The position numbers and the translations under genes were made by a program. Positions 42,953-50,965 of a stretch of DNA of 64,000 bases are shown here, piece after piece (the first letter of the stretch is position 1; each line of letters starts with the position of its first letter). Source of the DNA: Thiodiazotropha sp050305635 (GTDB lineage: Bacteria; Pseudomonadota; Gammaproteobacteria; Chromatiales; Chromatiaceae); the NCBI GenBank assembly GCA_050305635.1, contig JBNLFS010000079.1, positions 84,044 through 148,043 of the forward strand, given 5' to 3'. The notes beneath the pieces were generated by a model. The model did no database searches. It was not told the DNA's origin and was given only the letters and a program-made list of their open reading frames with translations.

Positions 42953-44624
42953 TCTACGTCTGATTCTTTTCTTTACTCTGGCTTTTCTCGGCCTGTTGAT
43001 CTACCAAGCCTGGCAACAGGATTATGGTGTTGCCTCGCAGCCGAAGACCGAACAGGCGGGCGCCGGTGGAACCGCAGATCCCAATACCACCGTACAACAG
43101 GATGCCATCCCCTCGGTGAACACCCAGACTGCGGATGTCCCGCCAGCGGCGGTCGCTGGGACCGGTTCCCTGCCGGCGAATCCATCCGCCAAAGCCGGGG
43201 TCGTGAGAGTCAAAACGGATCTGCTGAGTGTGCAGATCTCGACCCAGGGTGGCACGGTTCAGATGGCCTTGCTGGAGAATTATCCCCACGATCTGGAAAA
43301 TCATGAGGTCAAGGTCGAACTGTTCAACCCGAATCCTGATCAGCTCTACATTGCCCAGTCCGGTTTGATCGGTGCGGAAAAAGACAGTGCCCCGAATCAC
43401 GAGTCCATCTATCAGGCCGAACAGTATGCCTACACCCTGGCGGACGGAGTCGATGAACTGGTTGTGCCCCTTCTCTGGGAGAACGGCGCGGGTGTGAAGG
43501 TCACCAAACAGCTGATTTTCAGACGTGGCACCTATCTTATCGAAGTGCGTTATCTGATCGATAACCAATCCGCGCAAAGCTGGGCTGCCCGTGACTATGG
43601 TCAGTTGCAGCGGGTCAAGCCGAGTGATGAAAACAAGGGTTACACAACCTATACCTATACCGGTGGTGTCTACTACACGCCGAAGGACAAGTACGAAAAA
43701 GTCGATTTCGATGAAATGGCCAAAAAGGCTTTGAGCGTGGATTCCGACCAGGGTTGGTTGGCGATGATCCAGCACTATTTCCTCAGTGCCTGGATTCCAC
43801 CGGCTCAGCAGGTGGAGCATTACTACACCAACGCTTTGAGCGGCGGACGCTATCTGATCGGCAGTTACTCACCGAGCGTGACCGTAAACAGCGGTGAGAG
43901 TCATACACTGGGTCGGCAGCTTTATGTAGGTCCGAAACTGCAGGATCAACTGGAAAAGATCGCCCCGGGGCTGGAACTCACTGTCGATTACGGTTGGCTG
44001 ACCGTGATTGCGAAACCGATTTTCTGGCTGCTGAAAACCATCCATGGCTTGGTGGGTAATTGGGGCTGGTCGATCATCATTCTGACTCTGTTGCTCAAGG
44101 CGGCTTTCTTCAAGCTTTCGGAGACCAGTTATCGCTCCATGGCGAACATGCGCAAAGTCACGCCCCGCATGCAGGCGATCAAGGATCGCTATGGGGATGA
44201 CAAGCAGCGGGTGCAGGCTGCGATGATGGAGTTGTACAAGAAAGAGAAGATCAACCCGTTGGGTGGCTGTCTGCCGATCCTGGTTCAGATTCCGGTGTTC
44301 ATTGCCCTGTACTGGGTACTGCTGGAAACCGTTGAGATGCGTCAGGCGCCCTGGATTCTCTGGATCAACAGCCTTTCCGACAAGGACCCCTACTTCATTC
44401 TGCCCCTGATCATGGGTGTGTCCATGTTCATTCAGCAGAAGCTCAATCCGGCGCCACCGGATCCGATGCAGGCAAAGATCATGATGAGTCTGCCGTTTGT
44501 GTTCACCATTTTCTTCGCCTTCTTCCCGGCCGGACTGGTGCTCTACTGGGTGGTCAACAACCTGATCTCCATCGCTCAGCAGTGGTACATCACACGTAAG
44601 ATCGAGCAGGGCGCCAGCGCCTGA
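42945..44624 (+). CDS. yidC: Membrane protein insertase YidC
   Basis: 559 residues from ATG 42945; the frame extends to 42897 but MDNLRLILFFTLAFLGLLIYQAW is the family N-terminus. A first membrane helix is followed by a large periplasmic domain (about 50-335), then the conserved 60KD_IMP core of five helices with GNWGWSIIILTLLLKAAFFKL near 365 and NPLGGCLPILVQIPVFIALYWVL near 430. It inserts proteins in the inner membrane alone or with SecYEG. It ends 14 bp before mnmE. Confidence 0.96.
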   Translation: MDNLRLILFFTLAFLGLLIYQAWQQDYGVASQPKTEQAGAGGTADPNTTVQQDAIPSVNTQTADVPPAAVAGTGSLPANPSAKAGVVRVKTDLLSVQISTQGGTVQMALLENYPHDLENHEVKVELFNPNPDQLYIAQSGLIGAEKDSAPNHESIYQAEQYAYTLADGVDELVVPLLWENGAGVKVTKQLIFRRGTYLIEVRYLIDNQSAQSWAARDYGQLQRVKPSDENKGYTTYTYTGGVYYTPKDKYEKVDFDEMAKKALSVDSDQGWLAMIQHYFLSAWIPPAQQVEHYYTNALSGGRYLIGSYSPSVTVNSGESHTLGRQLYVGPKLQDQLEKIAPGLELTVDYGWLTVIAKPIFWLLKTIHGLVGNWGWSIIILTLLLKAAFFKLSETSYRSMANMRKVTPRMQAIKDRYGDDKQRVQAAMMELYKKEKINPLGGCLPILVQIPVFIALYWVLLETVEMRQAPWILWINSLSDKDPYFILPLIMGVSMFIQQKLNPAPPDPMQAKIMMSLPFVFTIFFAFFPAGLVLYWVVNNLISIAQQWYITRKIEQGASA

Positions 44625-44638
44625 TCGCGACGACGTTC

Positions 44639-45988
44639 ATGTCGTCGCACGATACTATCACCGCCATTGCCACCCCGCCCGGTCGGGGTGGCGTGGGCAT
44701 CGTCAGAATCAGCGGTCCCTTGTGCGGCCCGGTCGGTGAAAAACTGATAGGCCGCCTGCCCGCACCCAGAACGGCAAAGCTCGTCCAGTTTCGTGACACG
44801 GATTCCGGTGAGGTGCTCGACGAGGGTATTGCCCTGTTTTTCCCCGCACCCCACTCTTTTACCGGTGAAGACGTCCTGGAGTTGCAGGGTCACGGGGGTC
44901 CGGTCGTCATGGATCTGTTATTGCAATCCGTGGTGAATGCCGGTGCGCGTCTGGCCCGCTCGGGAGAGTTCAGTGAACGCGCTTTCCTCAATGACAAGCT
45001 CGATCTGCTCCAGGCGGAAGCCATTGCCGACCTGATCGATGCGCAGAGCCGCTCCGCCGCACGGTTGGCCAGCCGTACCCTGCAAGGGGTTTTTTCCCAG
45101 CGCATCGAAGCACTGGTGGAGCAGTTAATCCAGCTGCGCCTGTATGTGGAAGCGGCCATCGATTTTCCGGAAGAGGAGATCGATTTTCTCAATGATGGGC
45201 ATGTGAGCCGGGATTTGTCCCGAATCATCGATTCCGTGGAAGAGACTTTAAAGTCGGCGCACACCGGTCGCCTGCTGCGGGATGGTTTGACCCTAGTGAT
45301 CGCGGGCCGACCGAACGCGGGCAAATCGAGTCTGCTGAATGCCCTTGCCGGAGTTGAGTCGGCCATCGTTACGGAAATACCGGGTACCACACGGGACCTG
45401 TTGCGGGAGCGTATCTGCATCGAAGGTATTCCCCTGCACATTATCGACACCGCGGGATTGCGGGAGAGTACCGACCCTGTTGAGCAGGAGGGTATTCGTC
45501 GGGCACGCGAGCAGATGCAGCAGGCTGACCGGGTGTTGTGGGTGTTCGATGATCAGAGCGATCCGCAACATCTGGCCTTCGATCGCGGGACACTTCCTGC
45601 CGGTGTGCCGGTCACCCTGATCAGAAACAAGATTGACCGTTCGGACAAAGCAGCGGGAATCCGGGAATCGGAGGATGGTCCGGAGGTGGCCCTGTCCGCA
45701 AAATATGGTGAGGGTATCGAACTGCTCAGAACCCATCTTCTGCAGTGCGTCGGCTATCAGGGTCAGGAGCAGGGCGAGTTTCTGGCGCGCCGTCGTCACC
45801 TGGTGGCACTAAAGAAGGCTCACCAGCATCTGTTGCACGGTCAGGAGAGTCTGCTACGAGATCAGGCCGGTGAACTGCTGGCGGAAGACCTTCGATTGGC
45901 CCAGCAGTCACTCTCTGAGATTACCGGTGAATTCACCTCCGACGATCTTCTGGGACGTATTTTTTCCAGTTTTTGCATCGGCAAGTGA
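44639..45988 (+). CDS. mnmE: tRNA uridine-5-carboxymethylaminomethyl modification GTPase MnmE
   Basis: 449 residues. With MnmG it makes the cmnm5 modification at wobble U34. The N-terminal folate-binding domain has DTITAIATPPGRGGVGIVRISG. The G domain begins with GRPNAGKSSLLNALAG near residue 222, EIPGTTRDLLRE near 248, DTAGLRES near 268 and NKID near 335. The chain ends in CIGK, the catalytic Cys motif of MnmE. Its partner mnmG lies 5 kb to the right. Confidence 0.97.
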   Translation: MSSHDTITAIATPPGRGGVGIVRISGPLCGPVGEKLIGRLPAPRTAKLVQFRDTDSGEVLDEGIALFFPAPHSFTGEDVLELQGHGGPVVMDLLLQSVVNAGARLARSGEFSERAFLNDKLDLLQAEAIADLIDAQSRSAARLASRTLQGVFSQRIEALVEQLIQLRLYVEAAIDFPEEEIDFLNDGHVSRDLSRIIDSVEETLKSAHTGRLLRDGLTLVIAGRPNAGKSSLLNALAGVESAIVTEIPGTTRDLLRERICIEGIPLHIIDTAGLRESTDPVEQEGIRRAREQMQQADRVLWVFDDQSDPQHLAFDRGTLPAGVPVTLIRNKIDRSDKAAGIRESEDGPEVALSAKYGEGIELLRTHLLQCVGYQGQEQGEFLARRRHLVALKKAHQHLLHGQESLLRDQAGELLAEDLRLAQQSLSEITGEFTSDDLLGRIFSSFCIGK

Positions 45989-46080
45989 AGCGATCGTTTT
46001 TTTGCTGCGGATAACCTTGGCAATCCTCTAGGGAACTGTGGTGGAATATACCCAGCTGTTCCAACCTGGAGGTAACCACA

Positions 46081-46317
46081 ATGCTGGGTGAATCGCACGA
46101 TCTGCTGCACGAATTTCCCGAATATAAAGACAAGATCGCCGAGCTGCGTCAGGGCAATGAGGTTTTTCACAACCTGATGGACGAATACGACTGGCTGGAT
46201 GCCCAGATTCGTAGTCTGGAAGAACTGAGTACACCGATTTCCGATTTTCACATGGAAGAGATGAAAAAGCGTCGTCTGCTGCTGAAGGACAGACTCTACG
46301 CCATTCTGCATGCCTGA
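46081..46317 (+). CDS. YdcH-family DUF465 protein
   Basis: 78 residues, a short helical hairpin. The DUF465 pattern is visible as HDLLHEFPEYKDKI near residue 6, HNLMDEYDWLDAQI and MKKRRLLLKDRLYAIL near the C-terminus. GGAGG stands before the ATG. The family has no established function. It is convergent with the transglutaminase gene, only 1 bp from its end, and 92 bp after mnmE. Confidence 0.87.
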   Translation: MLGESHDLLHEFPEYKDKIAELRQGNEVFHNLMDEYDWLDAQIRSLEELSTPISDFHMEEMKKRRLLLKDRLYAILHA

Positions 46318-46318
46318 T

Positions 46319-48301
46319 TCAGATCCGGTGGCGTGAACGTGCGGGACGAAACGCCCGAACCTCCCGTTGCAGGTTTTCAAGCTGTTCGGGTTTAGGATTC
46401 GGCCCGTAACGCAACTGAATGTAGACGGATGTGATGCGGCTGATCGGCGCGGAGAGATCCGGCCGGGTGCGGCTGGCGCGCCGGGCGTAATCCAGGGGAC
46501 CTTCCTCGGGTTTGCGCAGGATCCCCACCCGGGCCAGGTTGTGGCAGAAACGCGCATAGGCCTGCACCACCTGGGAGGGTCTGTGCTTGCCCTGGCGCAT
46601 CAGATTGAGTGCCACAATGAGCATGATCACACCGATCACCCCCGCCAACATCATCCCCCACTCGATAGGGTTCAGGCGCTGAAAACCGAATTCCCGCATC
46701 AGACTGAATTGATGTTCCCGACTGTATCCCACCACCCAGCGTCGCCACTGTACGTTGGCATTATCCAGCAAATGGGTCAGCTGCATCAGGCCCTGGCCGA
46801 TGAATCCCGAAGGGTCGATCTGAAAACTGACCGGTGATCCGGGCAGGGTGTCGCCCTTCAGAATAGAATAACGAATACGCTCCGGGGCCACCGCCGCGGT
46901 GGGATCGATGCGGACCCAGCCCTCCTCCTCCAACCAGACTTCGGACCAGGCATGGGCATCGCTCTGGCGAACGATGAAGTAGTCACCCAGGTCGTTGTAT
47001 TCCGCACCCTGGTAGCCGAGTATCAAGCGGGATGGGATGCCGGCGATTCGCATCAACTGGGTGAACGCGGTGGCATAGTGCTCGCAAAATCCCTCCCGTC
47101 CCTCGAACAGGAATTCATCGATCGGGTTGTCCGGATACAGGGGTGGCGTGAGGGTGTAGACGAAGGGCTGGTCGTGAAAATGGTTCAGCACTCGCTGCAC
47201 CAGTTCACGGTCGATGCCTGCGGTCTGCCGCCATTGATTGACCAGATCCCGCTGACGCTGAGTGATATTTTCAGGCAGAGCCAAAGCACGTTCACGCATG
47301 TTTGCACTGATCCGGCGGTCGAGTTGTTCAGTGGATGACACGAGCCGGTAGTTCAAGGGTTGGTTGACCGGTCTGCGGGTCAGCAATTGTCGGTCACCGG
47401 TGAGTAGGGCCTGAGGTGGATTGTTCAATGGCAGATCGAGACTGTAGAGCCACGGATGCTGATGGGCTTCGAGGAAGATCTCGTAGTGAATCTGCGGCAG
47501 GTCGGGATCGTTGTTCTGCTTCCAGAACGGGCTGCCCGAGCGGTTGAACCAGGTGACACCGTCATAATCCCAGATGACCAGTCCACGCCAGTAGCGTTGT
47601 TCCGGCTCTGGTGGAGTATCGTCAAAGCGTACCCGGAAGGCCACCTCTTCGGAGGTCACCAGTTCGCTGATCATGCCCGGTCTCACCCGGTCGCTCATCC
47701 CGGTCATTGCGGATGAATTCAGACCGATATGCCACAGCGGGTGGGAGATGCGCGGGAACACCACGAACAGGATCAGGGCCAGGGGCAGCGCCTGAAGGCT
47801 CATCACCAGGGTGCGGTACAAGGGGTCTCCCGGGTGTCTGGAGACCGTGACCCGCTGGCTTTCCATGAGCAGCGCGGTGGCCGCGATCATCAGTGCAAAC
47901 AGGTAGATCGCCAGGACGATGGACTGGTCGAACAGGAAATGGGTGACCACGACAAAATAGGCAATGTAGAGGGTCACCGTAAGATCCCGGCGTCGACGCA
48001 CCTCCAGCACCTTGAGCAGGAACATCACGGTGAGCAACGCCACCCCGGCCTGATGACCGACCAGCGTGTGGTATTCCGAAAACACCAGGGCCACGCCGCC
48101 CACGGTGGCCATGATCAGAGCCCAGCGGCCGGGACGGAACCGGTGCCATCGCAGTCCGGCCAGATGCCAGACCATCAGCAGCATCAGGTAGAGATTGATC
48201 TGCGGGGAAAAGTGCAGACCGTGGGGCAGGATCGTGAGTACCGCGATCAGGCTCAAGGCCCGGTGCTGTATCGGACTCAGACTCAGCTCAGGCAGCTTCA
48301 T
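46319..48301 (-). CDS. TgpA-like membrane transglutaminase (DUF3488 / transglutaminase-like)
   Basis: I start at ATG 48301 (660 residues); the open frame to 48379 overlaps the upstream gene too far. Five or six helices at residues about 15-180 form the DUF3488 region. The periplasmic transglutaminase core follows with EGREGFCEHYATAFTQLMRIAGIPSRLI near 375 (catalytic Cys), SDAHAWSEVW near 425 (His) and WVRIDPTAAV (Asp). One more membrane helix near 545 precedes a cytoplasmic DUF4129-like tail. P. aeruginosa TgpA is the characterised relative. It is the last gene of a MoxR-DUF58-TgpA operon with a 14-bp overlap. Confidence 0.9.
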   Translation of the reverse strand: MKLPELSLSPIQHRALSLIAVLTILPHGLHFSPQINLYLMLLMVWHLAGLRWHRFRPGRWALIMATVGGVALVFSEYHTLVGHQAGVALLTVMFLLKVLEVRRRRDLTVTLYIAYFVVVTHFLFDQSIVLAIYLFALMIAATALLMESQRVTVSRHPGDPLYRTLVMSLQALPLALILFVVFPRISHPLWHIGLNSSAMTGMSDRVRPGMISELVTSEEVAFRVRFDDTPPEPEQRYWRGLVIWDYDGVTWFNRSGSPFWKQNNDPDLPQIHYEIFLEAHQHPWLYSLDLPLNNPPQALLTGDRQLLTRRPVNQPLNYRLVSSTEQLDRRISANMRERALALPENITQRQRDLVNQWRQTAGIDRELVQRVLNHFHDQPFVYTLTPPLYPDNPIDEFLFEGREGFCEHYATAFTQLMRIAGIPSRLILGYQGAEYNDLGDYFIVRQSDAHAWSEVWLEEEGWVRIDPTAAVAPERIRYSILKGDTLPGSPVSFQIDPSGFIGQGLMQLTHLLDNANVQWRRWVVGYSREHQFSLMREFGFQRLNPIEWGMMLAGVIGVIMLIVALNLMRQGKHRPSQVVQAYARFCHNLARVGILRKPEEGPLDYARRASRTRPDLSAPISRITSVYIQLRYGPNPKPEQLENLQREVRAFRPARSRHRI

Positions 48302-49265
48302 GATCGAGTCCGTAACGCGCCAGCGCGGACAGGCACCGTTGCATATGCGATTGTCCGGTACCGCTGGAGAGGCGAACACCGGGAAGCGTCAGACTGTAGG
48401 CCTGGCCCAGTTCCTCCTGCTGCAGAACATAGCGGCACAGCAGGCTCAGGCGCCGTTCCGGTTCCTGTTCCGGGATCAGCTCCCAATCCAGGCGCACCTC
48501 CAGGTGACGGTCGCCGCCGAACTGCTTGCACATCAGGCCCTGTTGGCGGGCATAGGCCTTCCAGTCGATATGGCGGATGGAATCTCCGCTGCGGAAGGGC
48601 CGCAAACCGATGAAGTCATCTGTGCCCACACCCCGGTCACCCTGGTCGCTGGGCTGATATGCCGTGGCGATCGGGGGTTGGCCCCGCTCTGCGGGTTTCG
48701 GGTAGACCAGGCACTCGAGGGGAAGATCCGCGTAAGTCCAGGCGCGGAACAGGCCCAGCGGATAGGTGCTCTGCAGGGTGATGCGCGGCAGCGGGAAGAG
48801 GCCGCGTCGACGGGTGGTCAGAGGCAGATGAAACATCATCTGATCGGAACCCGGAATATCGAGTCGATCGCCCAGCTCCTTGCGGTAGCGGATCTGGATG
48901 GCATAGCGCGGTATGCGCGAGGGATTTTCCACGGTCACCTGAAACTCCGCGGATTCACCGGCAAACACCGAGGCCACCCGGTAGGGTTGCAGGCGCAGAC
49001 CCAGCAGATTGCGCCAGGTGTGCAGGATACTGATGAGCCAGATCCCGCCCAGGAAGAAGGTCGCCAGGTGCCCCAGGTTACTCCCGTAGTTGATCGATCC
49101 GACCAGCATCAGCAGGATCACCAGGGCCAGAAACAGCCCCTGCCGGGTGGGCAGGATATAGATGCTGCGTGGCTTGATCACCACCCCGCCCTGGTGATCC
49201 GCACGGGCGTGGCGTTGAAAGGGGCGCAGCCATTGGCTGAGTGATGGGGGCATGATCAGGGCCAT
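48288..49265 (-). CDS. DUF58 domain membrane protein
   Basis: 325 residues from ATG 49265, two bases after the moxR stop; a TTG at 49271 is also in frame. Two closely spaced membrane helices (about 40-80) precede a beta-rich region and the DUF58 core with GTDDFIGLRPFRSGDSIRHIDWKAYARQ near 215. This is a von Willebrand-A-like module that works with MoxR ATPases. It stands between moxR and the transglutaminase gene, the common order for this system. The function of the assembly is still unclear; a chaperone-like or envelope-maintenance role is assumed in the field. Confidence 0.9.
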   Translation of the reverse strand: MALIMPPSLSQWLRPFQRHARADHQGGVVIKPRSIYILPTRQGLFLALVILLMLVGSINYGSNLGHLATFFLGGIWLISILHTWRNLLGLRLQPYRVASVFAGESAEFQVTVENPSRIPRYAIQIRYRKELGDRLDIPGSDQMMFHLPLTTRRRGLFPLPRITLQSTYPLGLFRAWTYADLPLECLVYPKPAERGQPPIATAYQPSDQGDRGVGTDDFIGLRPFRSGDSIRHIDWKAYARQQGLMCKQFGGDRHLEVRLDWELIPEQEPERRLSLLCRYVLQQEELGQAYSLTLPGVRLSSGTGQSHMQRCLSALARYGLDHEAA

Positions 49266-49267
49266 GA

Positions 49268-50185
49268 TCAAGGGATGCGTACGGCTTCGATCAGATCCTT
49301 GACCAGACCATCGCTGGCGATACCGAGGGATTCGCCGCTACTCAGCAACCGGTGTCCCACCGTGGCGGGCAGAATCGCCTGCAGATCCTCTGGCAGCACC
49401 AGGTCGCGACCGCCGATGAAGGCCCAGGCCCGGGCAGCCTGAAGTATTGCCAGACCGGCCCGGGGAGAGAGTCCCAGGCGGTAGTCCGGTACCTGCCGGG
49501 TGTGGGCCAGGATCTCCTGGCAGTAGGCGATCAACGCATCGGCTACGTGTACCCGGTTGACCTGCTGCTGGAAGTCGGCCAGCTGTTCCGGTGTCATGAC
49601 CACCGGTTGCTCCGTAAGCAGCGCGCGGCGATCGCCGCCGGCCAGCAGCTCCCGCTCCGCGGCCCGGTCCGGATAACCGATGTGCAGGCGCATCAGAAAG
49701 CGGTCCAGCTGGGATTCCGGCAAGGCGAAGGTGCCCACCTGATGGCTGGGGTTCTGGGTGGCGATGACGAAGAACGGCTGGGGCAGTCCATGGGTCTCCC
49801 CATCCAGGGTGACCTGGCGCTCCTCCATGGCCTCGAGCAGGGCGCTCTGGGCCTTGGGTGTCGCCCGGTTGATCTCGTCGGCCAGTACCAGCTGGGCGAA
49901 GATCGGACCCTGGTGAAAACGGAAGCGCTGATCGTGACTGTCGAAGATGGAGACCCCGATGATGTCCGACGGCAGCAGATCACTGGTGAACTGGATGCGC
50001 TGGTAGTGCAGGCCCAGGAGATGGGCTAGGGTGTGCGCCAGGGTGGTCTTGCCCACCCCGGGCACGTCTTCGATGAGCAGGTGACCGCGGGCCAGAAGAC
50101 AGGTCAGGGAGAGCCGGATCACCTCCTGCTTGCCTACCAGGATGCGGCCTGCCGCTTCAATCACCTTGGCCAGATCGGAATTCAT
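49268..50185 (-). CDS. MoxR-family AAA+ ATPase
   Basis: 305 residues. AAA_3 domain with Walker A LIEDVPGVGKTTLAHTLA near residue 38, Walker B LVLADEINRATPKAQSALLEAMEE near 100, sensor 1 FFVIATQNP near 138 and a C-terminal lid. The family acts as a chaperone for vWA/DUF58 partners. It is the first gene of the operon; GTGACATGAACCC-type sequence before the ATG has no clear Shine-Dalgarno. The upstream side is the repeat-filled 780-bp gap before mnmG. Confidence 0.92.
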   Translation of the reverse strand: MNSDLAKVIEAAGRILVGKQEVIRLSLTCLLARGHLLIEDVPGVGKTTLAHTLAHLLGLHYQRIQFTSDLLPSDIIGVSIFDSHDQRFRFHQGPIFAQLVLADEINRATPKAQSALLEAMEERQVTLDGETHGLPQPFFVIATQNPSHQVGTFALPESQLDRFLMRLHIGYPDRAAERELLAGGDRRALLTEQPVVMTPEQLADFQQQVNRVHVADALIAYCQEILAHTRQVPDYRLGLSPRAGLAILQAARAWAFIGGRDLVLPEDLQAILPATVGHRLLSSGESLGIASDGLVKDLIEAVRIP

Positions 50186-50395
50186 GGGTTCATGTCACTC
50201 TGTGTTGGATTATTCTTGGTCGTGCGAGCCTTATGAAAGCTTAGCGAAGAGTCGTGCGCATGACGGAACCGCTTGTCGGTGTAACGGTGCCGATGGGTGA
50301 TACTCTGAGACGAGCCTACATTCATCAGCGGTTCCAGTGAATTGATGGTGCACCACCCTGCTCTATTAACTCAAGTTTCGGGACGTAATCAGCGT

Positions 50396-50507
50396 CTCGT
50401 TCCCACGCTCTGCGTGGGAATGCATACTGGAACCCTGTGGTTTTGCCCCGGTTTGATGTGTTCGCACAAACCTGGGTCTGCATTCCCACGCAGAGCGTGG
50501 GAACGAG
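50396..50507. repeat. REPIN-like inverted pair of the TTCCCACGC repeat
   Basis: A plus-strand unit (50396-50427) and a minus-strand unit (50479-50507) match perfectly over 29 bp as inverted repeats around 54 bp of unrelated sequence. Each arm carries its own 9-bp hairpin. Two REP-like units in opposite orientation is the layout of REPINs, which RAYT transposases mobilise. Confidence 0.75.
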
Positions 50508-50575
50508 GCGCCACCCCGCTTAAGCGTTTTGTCTCTATGATCCTTCGTGGTGAGTTCGCATAACCGATTTCTTTA

Positions 50576-50683
50576 ACCACGAAGGACACGAAGGATCAGC
50601 CTGATAATCATTTAATCTCAACGTAGCTTTTGGCATTGAAATCCATGAACACGCCGCTTCGTGACCTTCGTGCTCTTCGTGCT
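50576..50683. repeat. CACGAAGGA inverted array, copy 3
   Basis: ACCACGAAGGACACGAAGGATC at the left and CTTCGTGACCTTCGTGCTCTTCGTG at the right, about 65 bp apart. An extra unit TCCTTCGTGG stands at 50541-50550. Confidence 0.7.
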
Positions 50684-50847
50684 AAAAAATCGTCTCGGCT
50701 GCTGCCCTGAATCACCGCAGTCGTCGACAGGGCCCATATACACTCTGTGCGTGGAGCATTTGTGATCGTGTTGATTACTCGAATTAAATCCGTTCTGAAC
50801 TCCGAAACTTGAGTTAAAATTAACGGTTCAACGATCCGTTTTGTTTC

Positions 50848-50893
50848 AGACCGGCATGAGCGGGGTTTTCTCCCTTTGATAGGCCGGTCTTTT
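50848..50893 (+). terminator. Hairpin with T-tract upstream of mnmG
   Basis: AGACCGGC (50848-50855) pairs with GCCGGTCT (50883-50890), followed by TTT, with a 27-nt loop holding GGGGTTTTCTCCC. It lies 73 bp before mnmG and has no upstream gene on the same strand to terminate, so it could be an mnmG leader element or the end of a small RNA. Confidence 0.4.
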
Positions 50894-50965
50894 ATCCGGT
50901 TGTTAGCGGCCTATTCAGGCAGACGACCACACGGGTCAGGCTTCACACAGGATTGATTCCCGACA

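Larger units (their letters stand above)
50186..50965. other. Repeat-dense region between moxR and mnmG
   Basis: 780 bp without a protein gene that I can support. It contains the REPIN-like pair (50396-50507), the CACGAAGGA array (50576-50683) and a hairpin with T-tract (50848-50893) 73 bp before mnmG. The moxR and mnmG promoters must lie here, diverging. Confidence 0.65.
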
